DNA of 64,000 nucleotides from contig NZ_CP094494.1 of NCBI RefSeq assembly GCF_022810765.1, positions 496,001-560,000 on the forward strand. The letters run 5' to 3'. The notes under the pieces are model-generated. The model was not told where the DNA came from, searched no databases, and was given only the letters and a program-made list of their open reading frames with translations. This DNA comes from Winogradskyella sp. MH6. GTDB taxonomy: Bacteria > Bacteroidota > Bacteroidia > Flavobacteriales > Flavobacteriaceae. Shown here piece by piece: positions 44,767-52,235 of this stretch. The translations under genes were made by a program, and so were the position numbers. The first letter of the stretch is position 1. Every line of letters starts with the position of its first letter.

Positions 44767-44994
44767 TTATTCGGCTTTTGGTTCTTCCGGAAGCTCTAAT
44801 TCAACCTCTTCAGCCTCTGGCTTACCTAGAAAAAACAACACAGCTCCTACGACTACCAAACCTATTTTTATGGCCCAAGCGACTCCTTCGCCCCAATTAT
44901 AAATCCAATCTGTGAATCTAACAGTTAAACCAATAAAAGGCAATAAAATCAATGCAATACCAATAATTGCCATGTAAGAACCTACTTTTTTCAT
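44767..44994 (-). CDS. small two-helix membrane protein
   Basis: 75 residues: two hydrophobic helices (about 5-24 and 38-58) and an acidic C-terminal tail (EAEEVELELPEEPKAE). No recognised family. It lies between the O-methyltransferase and the ACMS decarboxylase gene. A near-consensus -7 (TATATTTA on the minus strand) lies before it. Confidence 0.65.
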   Translation of the reverse strand: MKKVGSYMAIIGIALILLPFIGLTVRFTDWIYNWGEGVAWAIKIGLVVVGAVLFFLGKPEAEEVELELPEEPKAE

Positions 44995-45050
44995 AATTTA
45001 TAGTTGATGATTAGATTTTAAATATAGACAAAAAAATGAAGTTTAGTTCT

Positions 45051-46136
45051 CTATGAAGTTATTCTTGCTACCAAATCTTTTTTTGCCTGCTCATCATCAC
45101 CACACAACCACTGTATAACATTATCTTCCCAAATGGCATCTCGCTCAGTTTCATTTATAATTTTTCGCTCTATGGCTAAATCTAGTATTTTACCTGGATA
45201 GGATGATTGTTTTTCACTTTCCATTTCACCTAAAGGATAAGGGTCGTCCAATCCCATTAAAACCTGTTTTGTACCTTGGTTTTTTATTAAAAGATCTAAT
45301 CCACCAGTATCATGCACCAAAGTATCAAAGAAAATATTTTTATGTCCCACAGCTTTTCTTGGGTGTACCTTACCTTCAAACAAATCTGGCCTACCATCAA
45401 AACCTTGAATACGTCGTCCTAAATTAATTTGTGCCACTTGCCCTCCGTGAGCAAAACAAATACGCATATTAGGATACTTTTCGTAATAACCATTTAAAGT
45501 CAAAAAATGATAAGCATCAGCACATTGTGCCAGCATCCAAATTAAATGAAAACGCCAAGATGTGTTTTCAAGCTTTATAAATTTTTCACCATCATAAGGA
45601 TGAATCTCAACGGCTAAGTTGTACTTATCTGCCAGTTCAAAAATAGGTTCATTTTCCTCATCAAAAATACAGCGCCAAGTCCCTATAGTATCCATATAAT
45701 GTGTTGGCAAACACAACAAGCGCATGCCCAAAACCTCAACACAACGCTCTATTTCCCAACAAGCACCACGCACAAAGCCAGGATGCACAACAAAACCTGT
45801 AGTAAATTTGCTCGGATTTTCGTGCTGAATACGAGCATTAAAATCATTTTGAAAACGCAACGCTTGCTTCATCTCTTCTAAACGAAGACCGTTACCATAA
45901 AGTTGAGATAAATTCAAAACAACTGCATGGTCTATTTTAAAATGCTCCATCCAAGCTAATTTCTCATTCAAGAAAAAACTAGAATCTGTAATTGGTCTGT
46001 TCCAATCTTTTTGAAGCATGAATTTTCGATCTTTATCGACCCAAAAGATCCCTTTATCTTTCATGAATTCAGGAATTTCTTCAGGATAAGGTAATAAGTG
46101 CGAATGGCCGTTAATTCTAAGTTTTCGTTTGCTCAT
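45051..46136 (-). CDS. 2-amino-3-carboxymuconate-6-semialdehyde decarboxylase
   Basis: 361 residues of the amidohydrolase superfamily, ACMSD group. Zinc ligands are expected at HxH (NGHSHLLP, His11 and His13), a His in VEIHPYDGE and the catalytic Asp in GLDDPYPLGEM; ICFAHGG is also conserved. It decarboxylates the product of 3-hydroxyanthranilate dioxygenase, keeping flux away from quinolinate and NAD. I use ATG 46136; a GTG four codons further upstream is a weaker choice. It follows the dioxygenase gene by 75 nt, which supports the assignment over other amidohydrolases. Confidence 0.85.
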   Translation of the reverse strand: MSKRKLRINGHSHLLPYPEEIPEFMKDKGIFWVDKDRKFMLQKDWNRPITDSSFFLNEKLAWMEHFKIDHAVVLNLSQLYGNGLRLEEMKQALRFQNDFNARIQHENPSKFTTGFVVHPGFVRGACWEIERCVEVLGMRLLCLPTHYMDTIGTWRCIFDEENEPIFELADKYNLAVEIHPYDGEKFIKLENTSWRFHLIWMLAQCADAYHFLTLNGYYEKYPNMRICFAHGGQVAQINLGRRIQGFDGRPDLFEGKVHPRKAVGHKNIFFDTLVHDTGGLDLLIKNQGTKQVLMGLDDPYPLGEMESEKQSSYPGKILDLAIERKIINETERDAIWEDNVIQWLCGDDEQAKKDLVARITS

Positions 46137-46211
46137 GGGAGAAATCACAACAAGATAATAGTCTTGATTTTTTTATTTCACAATAGATTGTTTGCTTTGT
46201 TATGTTAACAA

Positions 46212-46748
46212 CTAGTCTTCTAACTGTACCTTTTTAGGTGGTTCCATTATAGACCCACAATTAGGGCAAGTACGTTTTACTTTATCACCATAGTAAGCGT
46301 CAAAAATTTTAGGCATATCGGTTTCGATATTGTCTAAGGTAAAATCTTCTTCATATAGCTTGGTAGTACAGTTTTCGCAATACCAAAGTAATGCATCTTG
46401 CACACCTTCTTCACGTGGATACTCTATCACTAAACCAACCGTATTTGCACCACGTTGAGGTGAATGTGGTACTTTTGGTGGCAACAAAAAGATTTCACCT
46501 TCTTTTATATGAATGTCCCTAGGTTCACCACCATCAATAACTTTTAAAACAATATCACCTTCTACTTGATAGAAAAACTCTGGTGTTTCGTTATAATGAT
46601 AATCTTTACGACTATTTGGTCCACCAACAACCATTACGATGAAATCACCATCTTTCCAAACCACTTTATTACCAACTGGTGGTTTAAGTAAATGACGGTT
46701 TTCTTCAATCCATGCTTTAAAATTAATTGGAGGATATAATTTGCTCAT
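46212..46748 (-). CDS. 3-hydroxyanthranilate 3,4-dioxygenase
   Basis: 178 residues, non-heme Fe(II) cupin that opens the ring of 3-hydroxyanthranilate to the semialdehyde. Iron ligands His51, Glu57 and His95 are in place ([25 protein letters not shown]). The C-terminal rubredoxin-like knuckle of bacterial enzymes is present as C124xxC127 and C161xxC164. It is separated from the SDR gene by 188 nt containing an imperfect-palindrome repeat element. Confidence 0.95.
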   Translation of the reverse strand: MSKLYPPINFKAWIEENRHLLKPPVGNKVVWKDGDFIVMVVGGPNSRKDYHYNETPEFFYQVEGDIVLKVIDGGEPRDIHIKEGEIFLLPPKVPHSPQRGANTVGLVIEYPREEGVQDALLWYCENCTTKLYEEDFTLDNIETDMPKIFDAYYGDKVKRTCPNCGSIMEPPKKVQLED

Positions 46749-46761
46749 AGTATAATATTTT

Positions 46762-46886
46762 GGGCGTTACCCTATCGGGTCAGGCTTTACGCTATATCTT
46801 TTTTACTTGTTTTCGATACATTTTGCTCATGCTTCGCAAAACACTCAAACTGACGTAAAAAAGGATGTCGCTTCAATCCTTAACGC
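46762..46886. repeat. structured intergenic repeat element (REP-like)
   Basis: About 125 bp bounded by GCGTTA (46764-46769) and TAACGC (46881-46886). Nested inverted repeats fold within it: ACCC/GGGT at 46769-46780, TTTTTTAC with GTAAAAAA (46799-46806 and 46855-46862), TTTTGC/GCAAAA around 46821-46841, and AAGGAT/ATCCTT at 46861-46881. I recognise the opening GGGCGTTACCC and the ending CTTCAATCCTTAACGC as a form of an intergenic repeat common in Flavobacteria, from memory and not from a search. It lies between the SDR and the dioxygenase gene. Confidence 0.7.
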
Positions 46887-46936
46887 AGATTCATCAATTC
46901 AATAAAATTAAGAATAATATTTTTGAAATATTAGGC

Positions 46937-47719
46937 TTATAAACTTTTTGTTCTACCACCATCAACCGGAAGGTTAATTCCGTTAATATAACTGGCACAT
47001 TCACTTGCTAAAAAGGTGATTGCAGCAGCTAATTCTTCTGGTTTTGCAAAACGTTTTGCTGGTACAGCACTTTTCATGGCGTTAGCAGATTCTTCTTCTG
47101 TTTTACCAGTTTTAGCACTTTTGTTTTTAATGATTTCGGTTAAACGCTCTGTTCCTGTTGCGCCAGGTAAAACATTGTTAACGGTAATACCAAACTGTCC
47201 AAGCTCATTAGCCAGCGTTTTACTCCAGTTGGCTACAGCACCTCGAATGGTATTGCTTACCCCAAGTCCGTCTAAAGGCTGTTTTACAGATGTAGAAATG
47301 ACATTAATAATACGTCCATAATTTTCATCTTTCATAAACGGAACAACAGCTTGTGCTAATACATGATTACATTTTAAATGCTGTGTAAAAGCGCTTTCAA
47401 ATTCTTCAATTTTCGCATCAAAAACTGGTCCACCAGCTGGTCCGCCCGTATTGTTTACCAACACATGAAATCCGTGATTGTTTTTAATATAGCTTTCAAT
47501 TTTTTCTTTTAATTCCATCGGATTAGAAAAATCGGCTACGATATAATCATGGTTTCTGTGTTTTGGTAATTCGGCTAAAACAGCCTTTAATTTGTCTTCG
47601 TTTCTTGCTACTAACGTGATATTTGCACCTTCTTCAGCTAAAGCTAAAGCAGTTGCTTTTCCAATACCTGCTGTGCTACCACAAACTAATGCGTATTTAT
47701 TATTTAAGTTTAGATTCAT
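46937..47719 (-). CDS. SDR-family protein with degenerate active site
   Basis: 260 residues, Rossmann fold with a modified nucleotide motif (CGSTAGIGKA, 13-22) and NNTGGP. The usual catalytic YxxxK is replaced by SNTIR (Ser155, Arg159) in LGVSNTIRGAV, although VISTS keeps a serine near 142-144. This matches a known SDR-like subgroup without a full catalytic tetrad. It lies inside the kynurenine cluster, abutting the PsbP-like gene. Its role there is unknown; a hydrolytic or binding function is possible. Confidence 0.82.
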   Translation of the reverse strand: MNLNLNNKYALVCGSTAGIGKATALALAEEGANITLVARNEDKLKAVLAELPKHRNHDYIVADFSNPMELKEKIESYIKNNHGFHVLVNNTGGPAGGPVFDAKIEEFESAFTQHLKCNHVLAQAVVPFMKDENYGRIINVISTSVKQPLDGLGVSNTIRGAVANWSKTLANELGQFGITVNNVLPGATGTERLTEIIKNKSAKTGKTEEESANAMKSAVPAKRFAKPEELAAAITFLASECASYINGINLPVDGGRTKSL

Positions 47720-48250
47720 TTATGAATTAATTTTAAAAGTATCAAGTATATCTGTTGCCTTGTTTACATATTCATCAAATTCAGCCTCAGTACTAGTAAA
47801 GGTTAATATATAGGCTGTTCCATCACTAATCAAGATATATTGTTTGAATTTTAGCATGACACCATTTCCAAAATCTGCAGTCCATATAAAAGATTTAGCT
47901 TTTTTTCCATTTAATGAAACGTCTTCAGTAGCCAAAATTTTTGCAGATGGTATTTGCTCCGTAACTTGACCTAAAGCAAGTTCTACATAAGCATCAAGAG
48001 TCATCTTACGACCTTGAAGAGACTCAGTAGAAAGATTTATATTTTCCCTAAACTCATCCTCTTCTTGTGAATCTTCTTCAGACAATAATACAAATTGAAC
48101 CATTGGTTGTGGTTTCTGATCGCTATAGGTCCAACTTTTAGGATATTGTATAGAATAGCTATCTTTTTCAAACGTCTTCCAATTATCTTTCTGACCAAAA
48201 AGTATTAAACTAAAAAACAAAGCTGAAAGCATCAATAATTTATTTCCCAT
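47720..48250 (-). CDS. secreted PsbP-related protein
   Basis: 176 residues: signal peptide (1-19, ending LFGQ) then a PsbP/MOG1-like alpha/beta domain (YSIQYPKSWTYSD, GRKMTLDAYVELALGQV, KFKQYILISDGTAYILTFT). Such proteins are common secreted or lipoprotein components in Bacteroidota and are unrelated to photosynthesis. It abuts the SDR stop-to-start with no gap and follows the aldehyde dehydrogenase by 10 nt, so it is carried in the operon. No link to kynurenine chemistry is evident. Confidence 0.72.
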   Translation of the reverse strand: MGNKLLMLSALFFSLILFGQKDNWKTFEKDSYSIQYPKSWTYSDQKPQPMVQFVLLSEEDSQEEDEFRENINLSTESLQGRKMTLDAYVELALGQVTEQIPSAKILATEDVSLNGKKAKSFIWTADFGNGVMLKFKQYILISDGTAYILTFTSTEAEFDEYVNKATDILDTFKINS

Positions 48251-48260
48251 AACTATAGAT

Positions 48261-49700
48261 TTAATATTTTATACATACATTTTTAGGCTCAGTAAAAAAG
48301 CGTAAAGCTTCAAAGCCACCTTCGCGACCAACGCCACTTGCTTTAACGCCACCAAAAGGTGTACGTAAATCGCGCATCATCCAAGTGTTTACCCAAACAA
48401 TACCTGCTTGTAGTTGGTTGCTCATTCTCATCGTTCGTTTTAGATTATTCGTCCAAAGTGTTGCTGATAATCCGTATTTTACTTTGTTAGCCATTTCTAA
48501 CACGTCGTCTTCGGTTTTAAAAGGCATAATAGTCACTACTGGACCAAAAATTTCTTCTTGGTTCACGCGACAATCGTCTGTTTTTACCTCGATAACTGTT
48601 GGTTGTAAATAGTAGCCGTTTTCGTAGCCTTCAACAGTAACTTCGTTTCCGCCACATAAAATAGTAGCGCCTTCTTCTTTAGCTATTTCGATGTAACTTT
48701 TTACTTTTTCAAGATGCTGTTTTGAAACTAAAGCACCAATATTGGTGTCTGTTTCAAAAGGATGACCAACTTTCAAGCTTTTTACTTTTTCTACAAAGTC
48801 TGCTTTGAATTTCTCATAAATAGTTTCTTCTACAAAAATTCGGCTTCCGCATAAACAAATCTGACCTTGATTAGCAAATGACGAGCGTACTGTAGTATTC
48901 AGCATATCTTCATAATCACAATCGTCAAAGATGATATTTGGGTTTTTTCCACCTAATTCTAAAGACAATTTTTTAAACATAGGTGCTGCAACTTTGGCAA
49001 TATGTGCACCAGTTGCTGTTCCGCCAGTAAAACTAATAGCTTTGATATTTGGATGCTCTACAATAGCTTGTCCAGTCGTAGTGCCTAAACCGTGAACAAT
49101 ATTCAACACACCTTTTGGTAAACCAGCTTCATTACAAATTTCGCCTAATAAATAAGCTGTCATTGGTGTGACTTCGCTTGGTTTGGCAACGACGCAATTA
49201 CCTGCGGCGATTGCTGGTGCAATTTTCCAAGTGAACAGATATAATGGTAAATTCCAAGGACTGATACAGCCAACAACACCAATAGGTTGGCGTAGTGTAT
49301 AATTTACAGCGTTTTGACCAACGCTTTCGTGACTTTCGCTTGCAAATTGGGTAATGGCATTACCAAAAAACCTGAAATTACTTGCTGCTCTTGGTATATC
49401 TACCATTTTGGCAAGACTTATTGGTTTTCCGTTGTCCTTACTTTCTGCTTCTGCAAAACGGTCTAGATTTACTTCTAATAATTCTGAAATCTTAATTAGA
49501 ATTCTGCTACGTTCTTCTAAAGTGGTTTGACTCCAACTTGGAAAAGCAGATTTAGCAGCTTTAAAAGCTTGTTCTACATCTTCTTTTGATGAGTTTGGAA
49601 TTTGTCCATAAACTTCACCGTTTGAAGGGTTGTAGTTGTCAATCCACTCATTAGCAATTGGAAGGGAAAATTTTCCGTTTATGTAGTTTTGAATTTTCAT
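48261..49700 (-). CDS. aldehyde dehydrogenase, probable 2-aminomuconate-semialdehyde dehydrogenase
   Basis: 479 residues, NAD-dependent ALDH. Seen are the catalytic Glu in KKLSLELGGKNPNIIFDD and the nucleophilic Cys in NQGQICLCGSR. SPWNLPLYLFTWKIAPAIA and SFTGGTATGAHIA are conserved. Its place between the RidA gene and the dioxygenase and decarboxylase genes supports oxidation of 2-aminomuconate 6-semialdehyde to 2-aminomuconate; the sequence alone would only say hydroxymuconic-type ALDH. Confidence 0.9.
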   Translation of the reverse strand: MKIQNYINGKFSLPIANEWIDNYNPSNGEVYGQIPNSSKEDVEQAFKAAKSAFPSWSQTTLEERSRILIKISELLEVNLDRFAEAESKDNGKPISLAKMVDIPRAASNFRFFGNAITQFASESHESVGQNAVNYTLRQPIGVVGCISPWNLPLYLFTWKIAPAIAAGNCVVAKPSEVTPMTAYLLGEICNEAGLPKGVLNIVHGLGTTTGQAIVEHPNIKAISFTGGTATGAHIAKVAAPMFKKLSLELGGKNPNIIFDDCDYEDMLNTTVRSSFANQGQICLCGSRIFVEETIYEKFKADFVEKVKSLKVGHPFETDTNIGALVSKQHLEKVKSYIEIAKEEGATILCGGNEVTVEGYENGYYLQPTVIEVKTDDCRVNQEEIFGPVVTIMPFKTEDDVLEMANKVKYGLSATLWTNNLKRTMRMSNQLQAGIVWVNTWMMRDLRTPFGGVKASGVGREGGFEALRFFTEPKNVCIKY

Positions 49701-50333
49701 CTATAACTCATCACAATGAAAAATTAATAAAACACCTTTATTCAGTAGTACCTTCTTCTTATTCCTAAAATAATGATTAAGTTCGTCATTATATTTAGTA
49801 AAATCTTCTTCGAAAGACTTCATTTTTTTTGAAATTTCGTTTTTATCTTCTAATAACTCTACATTTTCATTCCATGTAAGTAATATTATGCTGCAATTTT
49901 CAGCGTATTTTTCATTATATATTGAAGTTGATTTAGGCTTATTACCCTTAATTAAATTTAACTCATCTTTTGATAGCTCAAAAAGTCTATCTGTATTTCC
50001 AAAATCAACGAATTCATTAATTTCAATACGCCAGAAATCACTTAATTTAATTTTAGTTTTGTTGTCTTCATTTGTGAAGTCTAAAATGAGAGCACCTAAA
50101 TTTATTGTAATAACATTAGAATATAATATAATTTCATCTTTACCTTCATAATATTCTTTGAAGTTCCCGTTATATTCATTAATGAATTTCTTTTCAGTAT
50201 ATAAGTAGATGTACCCATTTATCATTTCTCCATTTTCAGATTGGAGATTTAAGTGAAATCTATATGCATAACCAGCATCAGCGAATGAACTGATAGAGAA
50301 AAAAAGAAATAAAACTATTAAAATTCTCTTCAT
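49701..50333 (-). CDS. secreted protein of unknown function within the kynurenine cluster
   Basis: 210 residues: signal peptide (1-18, ending SSFADAG) and a domain with no recognised family (YAYRFHLNLQSENGEMINGY, KKFINEYNGNFKEYYEGKDE, ISKKMKSFEEDFTKYNDE). Mostly beta then helical. It abuts the aldehyde dehydrogenase (0 nt) and ridA (1 nt), yet looks more AT-rich than its neighbours by eye, as if inserted into the operon. No function is assigned. Confidence 0.75.
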   Translation of the reverse strand: MKRILIVLFLFFSISSFADAGYAYRFHLNLQSENGEMINGYIYLYTEKKFINEYNGNFKEYYEGKDEIILYSNVITINLGALILDFTNEDNKTKIKLSDFWRIEINEFVDFGNTDRLFELSKDELNLIKGNKPKSTSIYNEKYAENCSIILLTWNENVELLEDKNEISKKMKSFEEDFTKYNDELNHYFRNKKKVLLNKGVLLIFHCDEL

Positions 50334-50334
50334 A

Positions 50335-50748
50335 TTATTGTTTCTTATATGCCATCACCTTAATCTCAACCAATAAGTCTGGATGTGGTAACTGGTGTAC
50401 AGCAACGGTTGTTCTTGTTGGTCCAGTAGCTTTTTCAAAAAACTCACCGTAGGCTTTGTTATAACCTGCAAAATCATTCATGTTTACTAAAAAAGTGGTC
50501 ACATCAACCACGTCTTTTAGACTTGCACCAACGGTTTGTAAATTTTTATCGATGTTTTTTAAAACTTCTCTGGTTTGAACTTCGATATCTAATTTTTTGG
50601 TGTTCATTTCGTCAATAAGTTCCACACCAGCAATAGTATTGTCTGCGCGTCTTGAACTGGTTCCTGAAACGAAAATGAAATCGCCAACCACTTTCACGTG
50701 TGGATACGCGCCTCTTGGTGTTACTTTAGTTCCTTCGTTTGTATTCAT
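50335..50748 (-). CDS. RidA-family protein, probable 2-aminomuconate deaminase
   Basis: 137 residues with the YjgF/RidA/UK114 fold: [37 protein letters not shown] and [20 protein letters not shown] with the conserved Arg and Glu. The N-terminal [19 protein letters not shown] is typical of the 2-aminomuconate deaminase branch, which makes 4-oxalocrotonate. Context (between KMO and ALDH) supports that over a general enamine deaminase. Confidence 0.88.
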   Translation of the reverse strand: MNTNEGTKVTPRGAYPHVKVVGDFIFVSGTSSRRADNTIAGVELIDEMNTKKLDIEVQTREVLKNIDKNLQTVGASLKDVVDVTTFLVNMNDFAGYNKAYGEFFEKATGPTRTTVAVHQLPHPDLLVEIKVMAYKKQ

Positions 50749-50760
50749 AATATTGTTATC

Positions 50761-52164
50761 TTAATGATGCATCGTTTTTGCAACGTTGTCATCATCAATA
50801 ATGTCGTTAGTTTTTTCTTGTACTATTTTTAATAAAACTGAAAGGTCATCATTTAAATCAATCTCGTTGTCTGCAATCATGTTTAAAATGGCTTTGTCTT
50901 GCGCACGACCTTTGGTCATAGCTTCATGATAGCCAATATTTTCATTGAATGTGACCATCGAATATTTTGAAAAATATTGCTCTGGGAAATGTTTTTCTAA
51001 TTGCATTTCTAGCTGGCGTTTTTTCTTGAAAATAGGATTAGCAACATGATCTCGCATTTCGTAATAGTTTTCTTCTGCTAATTCGCCAATAGCATCTGCA
51101 TCTGCTTTTCTAACCGATTGGTAGGTTTTAAAAATGGTTTCCCAATCTCCTTCATGTTTATCGATTATGCCATCTAAAACAGCAACATCTTCAAAAGAGG
51201 CATTCATTCCTTGACCGTAAAACGGAACAACAGCATGCGCGGCATCACCTAAAATTAAAGTGTTACCCTGATAATGCCAAGGTGAACATTTTATAGTTCC
51301 TAACGCACCTGTTGGGTTGTTTGCAAATTCTTCAGCAATATTTGGAATTAGCGCTAAAGCATCCGGAAATTGCTCTTGGAAAAAGGCTTTTATTTTGTCT
51401 TCAGTATCTAAATCTTTGAAATTATAAGTGCCTTCTTCATGTCCTAAAAATAGGGTAACTGTAAAGCTTCCGTCCAAATTAGCTAAAGCGATAAGCATAT
51501 ATTCGCCTCTTGGCCAAATGTGTAAATAGTCTTTACTAATTTGATGACTTCCGTCTGCTGCTGCAGGAATTTCTAATTCTTTATAACCATGCGTTAAGAA
51601 ATTTTGAGAAAAACTAAACAAGAATTTACGCTGCAAAAAGTAGCTTTTTCTTAATTCTGAACCTGCTCCATCAGTACCAAAAATAACGTCTGCAGAGACG
51701 TTAAACGTTTCTTTTGTGTTTCGGTTTACAAAATGAACGGTGTTTGTATCTAAATCTACTGTTTCACATTCTGTATTAAAATGAATAGTTAGATTATCGT
51801 ATTCATCGGCTTCGGTTAATAACATGCCATTTAAATCGCCTCTTGAAATTGAGTTGATGTATTCGTTATCACGACCAGAATAGTTGGACGCAAAGGTGTT
51901 GCCTTCAATATCATGAATTAATCGGCCTTTCATAGGTATGCAAATTTCACGCGCTTTATCTTCAACACTAGCTAAACGTAAGGCTTTAAAACCGCGATCT
52001 GATAAGGCAAGGTTGATTGATTTTCCTGCGGAAATGTCTGTTGTGCGTAGATCTGGTCTGCTTTCATAAACATTGACATTGTAACCTCTTTGTGCTAAAC
52101 GTAGTGCTAAAAGTGAACCGCATAAACCTGCGCCAATGATTAATATATTCTCTTTTTGTTTCAT
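50761..52164 (-). CDS. kmo: kynurenine 3-monooxygenase
   Basis: 467 residues, FAD- and NADPH-dependent hydroxylase converting L-kynurenine to 3-hydroxykynurenine. Seen are the FAD-binding IIGAGLCGSLLALRLAQRG at the N-terminus, the DG-type FGTDGAGSELRKS, and LILGDAAHAVVPFYGQGMNA. The C-terminal region lacks an obvious membrane helix, as in bacterial enzymes. Starts 71 nt after kynU, past a strong hairpin repeat. Confidence 0.95.
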   Translation of the reverse strand: MKQKENILIIGAGLCGSLLALRLAQRGYNVNVYESRPDLRTTDISAGKSINLALSDRGFKALRLASVEDKAREICIPMKGRLIHDIEGNTFASNYSGRDNEYINSISRGDLNGMLLTEADEYDNLTIHFNTECETVDLDTNTVHFVNRNTKETFNVSADVIFGTDGAGSELRKSYFLQRKFLFSFSQNFLTHGYKELEIPAAADGSHQISKDYLHIWPRGEYMLIALANLDGSFTVTLFLGHEEGTYNFKDLDTEDKIKAFFQEQFPDALALIPNIAEEFANNPTGALGTIKCSPWHYQGNTLILGDAAHAVVPFYGQGMNASFEDVAVLDGIIDKHEGDWETIFKTYQSVRKADADAIGELAEENYYEMRDHVANPIFKKKRQLEMQLEKHFPEQYFSKYSMVTFNENIGYHEAMTKGRAQDKAILNMIADNEIDLNDDLSVLLKIVQEKTNDIIDDDNVAKTMHH

Positions 52165-52180
52165 TATGTTAGTTGTCTGG

Positions 52181-52226
52181 TCGAGCGCAGTCGAGACCTT
52201 TTTTGTGACCTCTCGACTGCGCTCGA
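52181..52226. repeat. inverted repeat with 16-bp arms between kynU and kmo
   Basis: Arms TCGAGCGCAGTCGAGA (52181-52196) and TCTCGACTGCGCTCGA (52211-52226) are perfect complements with a 14-nt loop. Each arm is itself a partial palindrome flanked by GGTC/GACC-type bases. The GAGCGCAGTCGA core is a motif I recognise as a common intergenic repeat in Flavobacteriaceae. It could fold in the kynU-kmo mRNA. Confidence 0.75.
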
Positions 52227-52235
52227 GGTGACTTT

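Noticed and set aside
46749..46936. Insertion sequence in the longest gap of the kynurenine cluster
   Set aside because: No transposase frame or target duplication; the palindromic repeat fits better.
47720..48250. Photosystem II role for the PsbP-like protein
   Set aside because: The fold is widespread in secreted bacterial proteins, and no photosynthesis genes are in the window.
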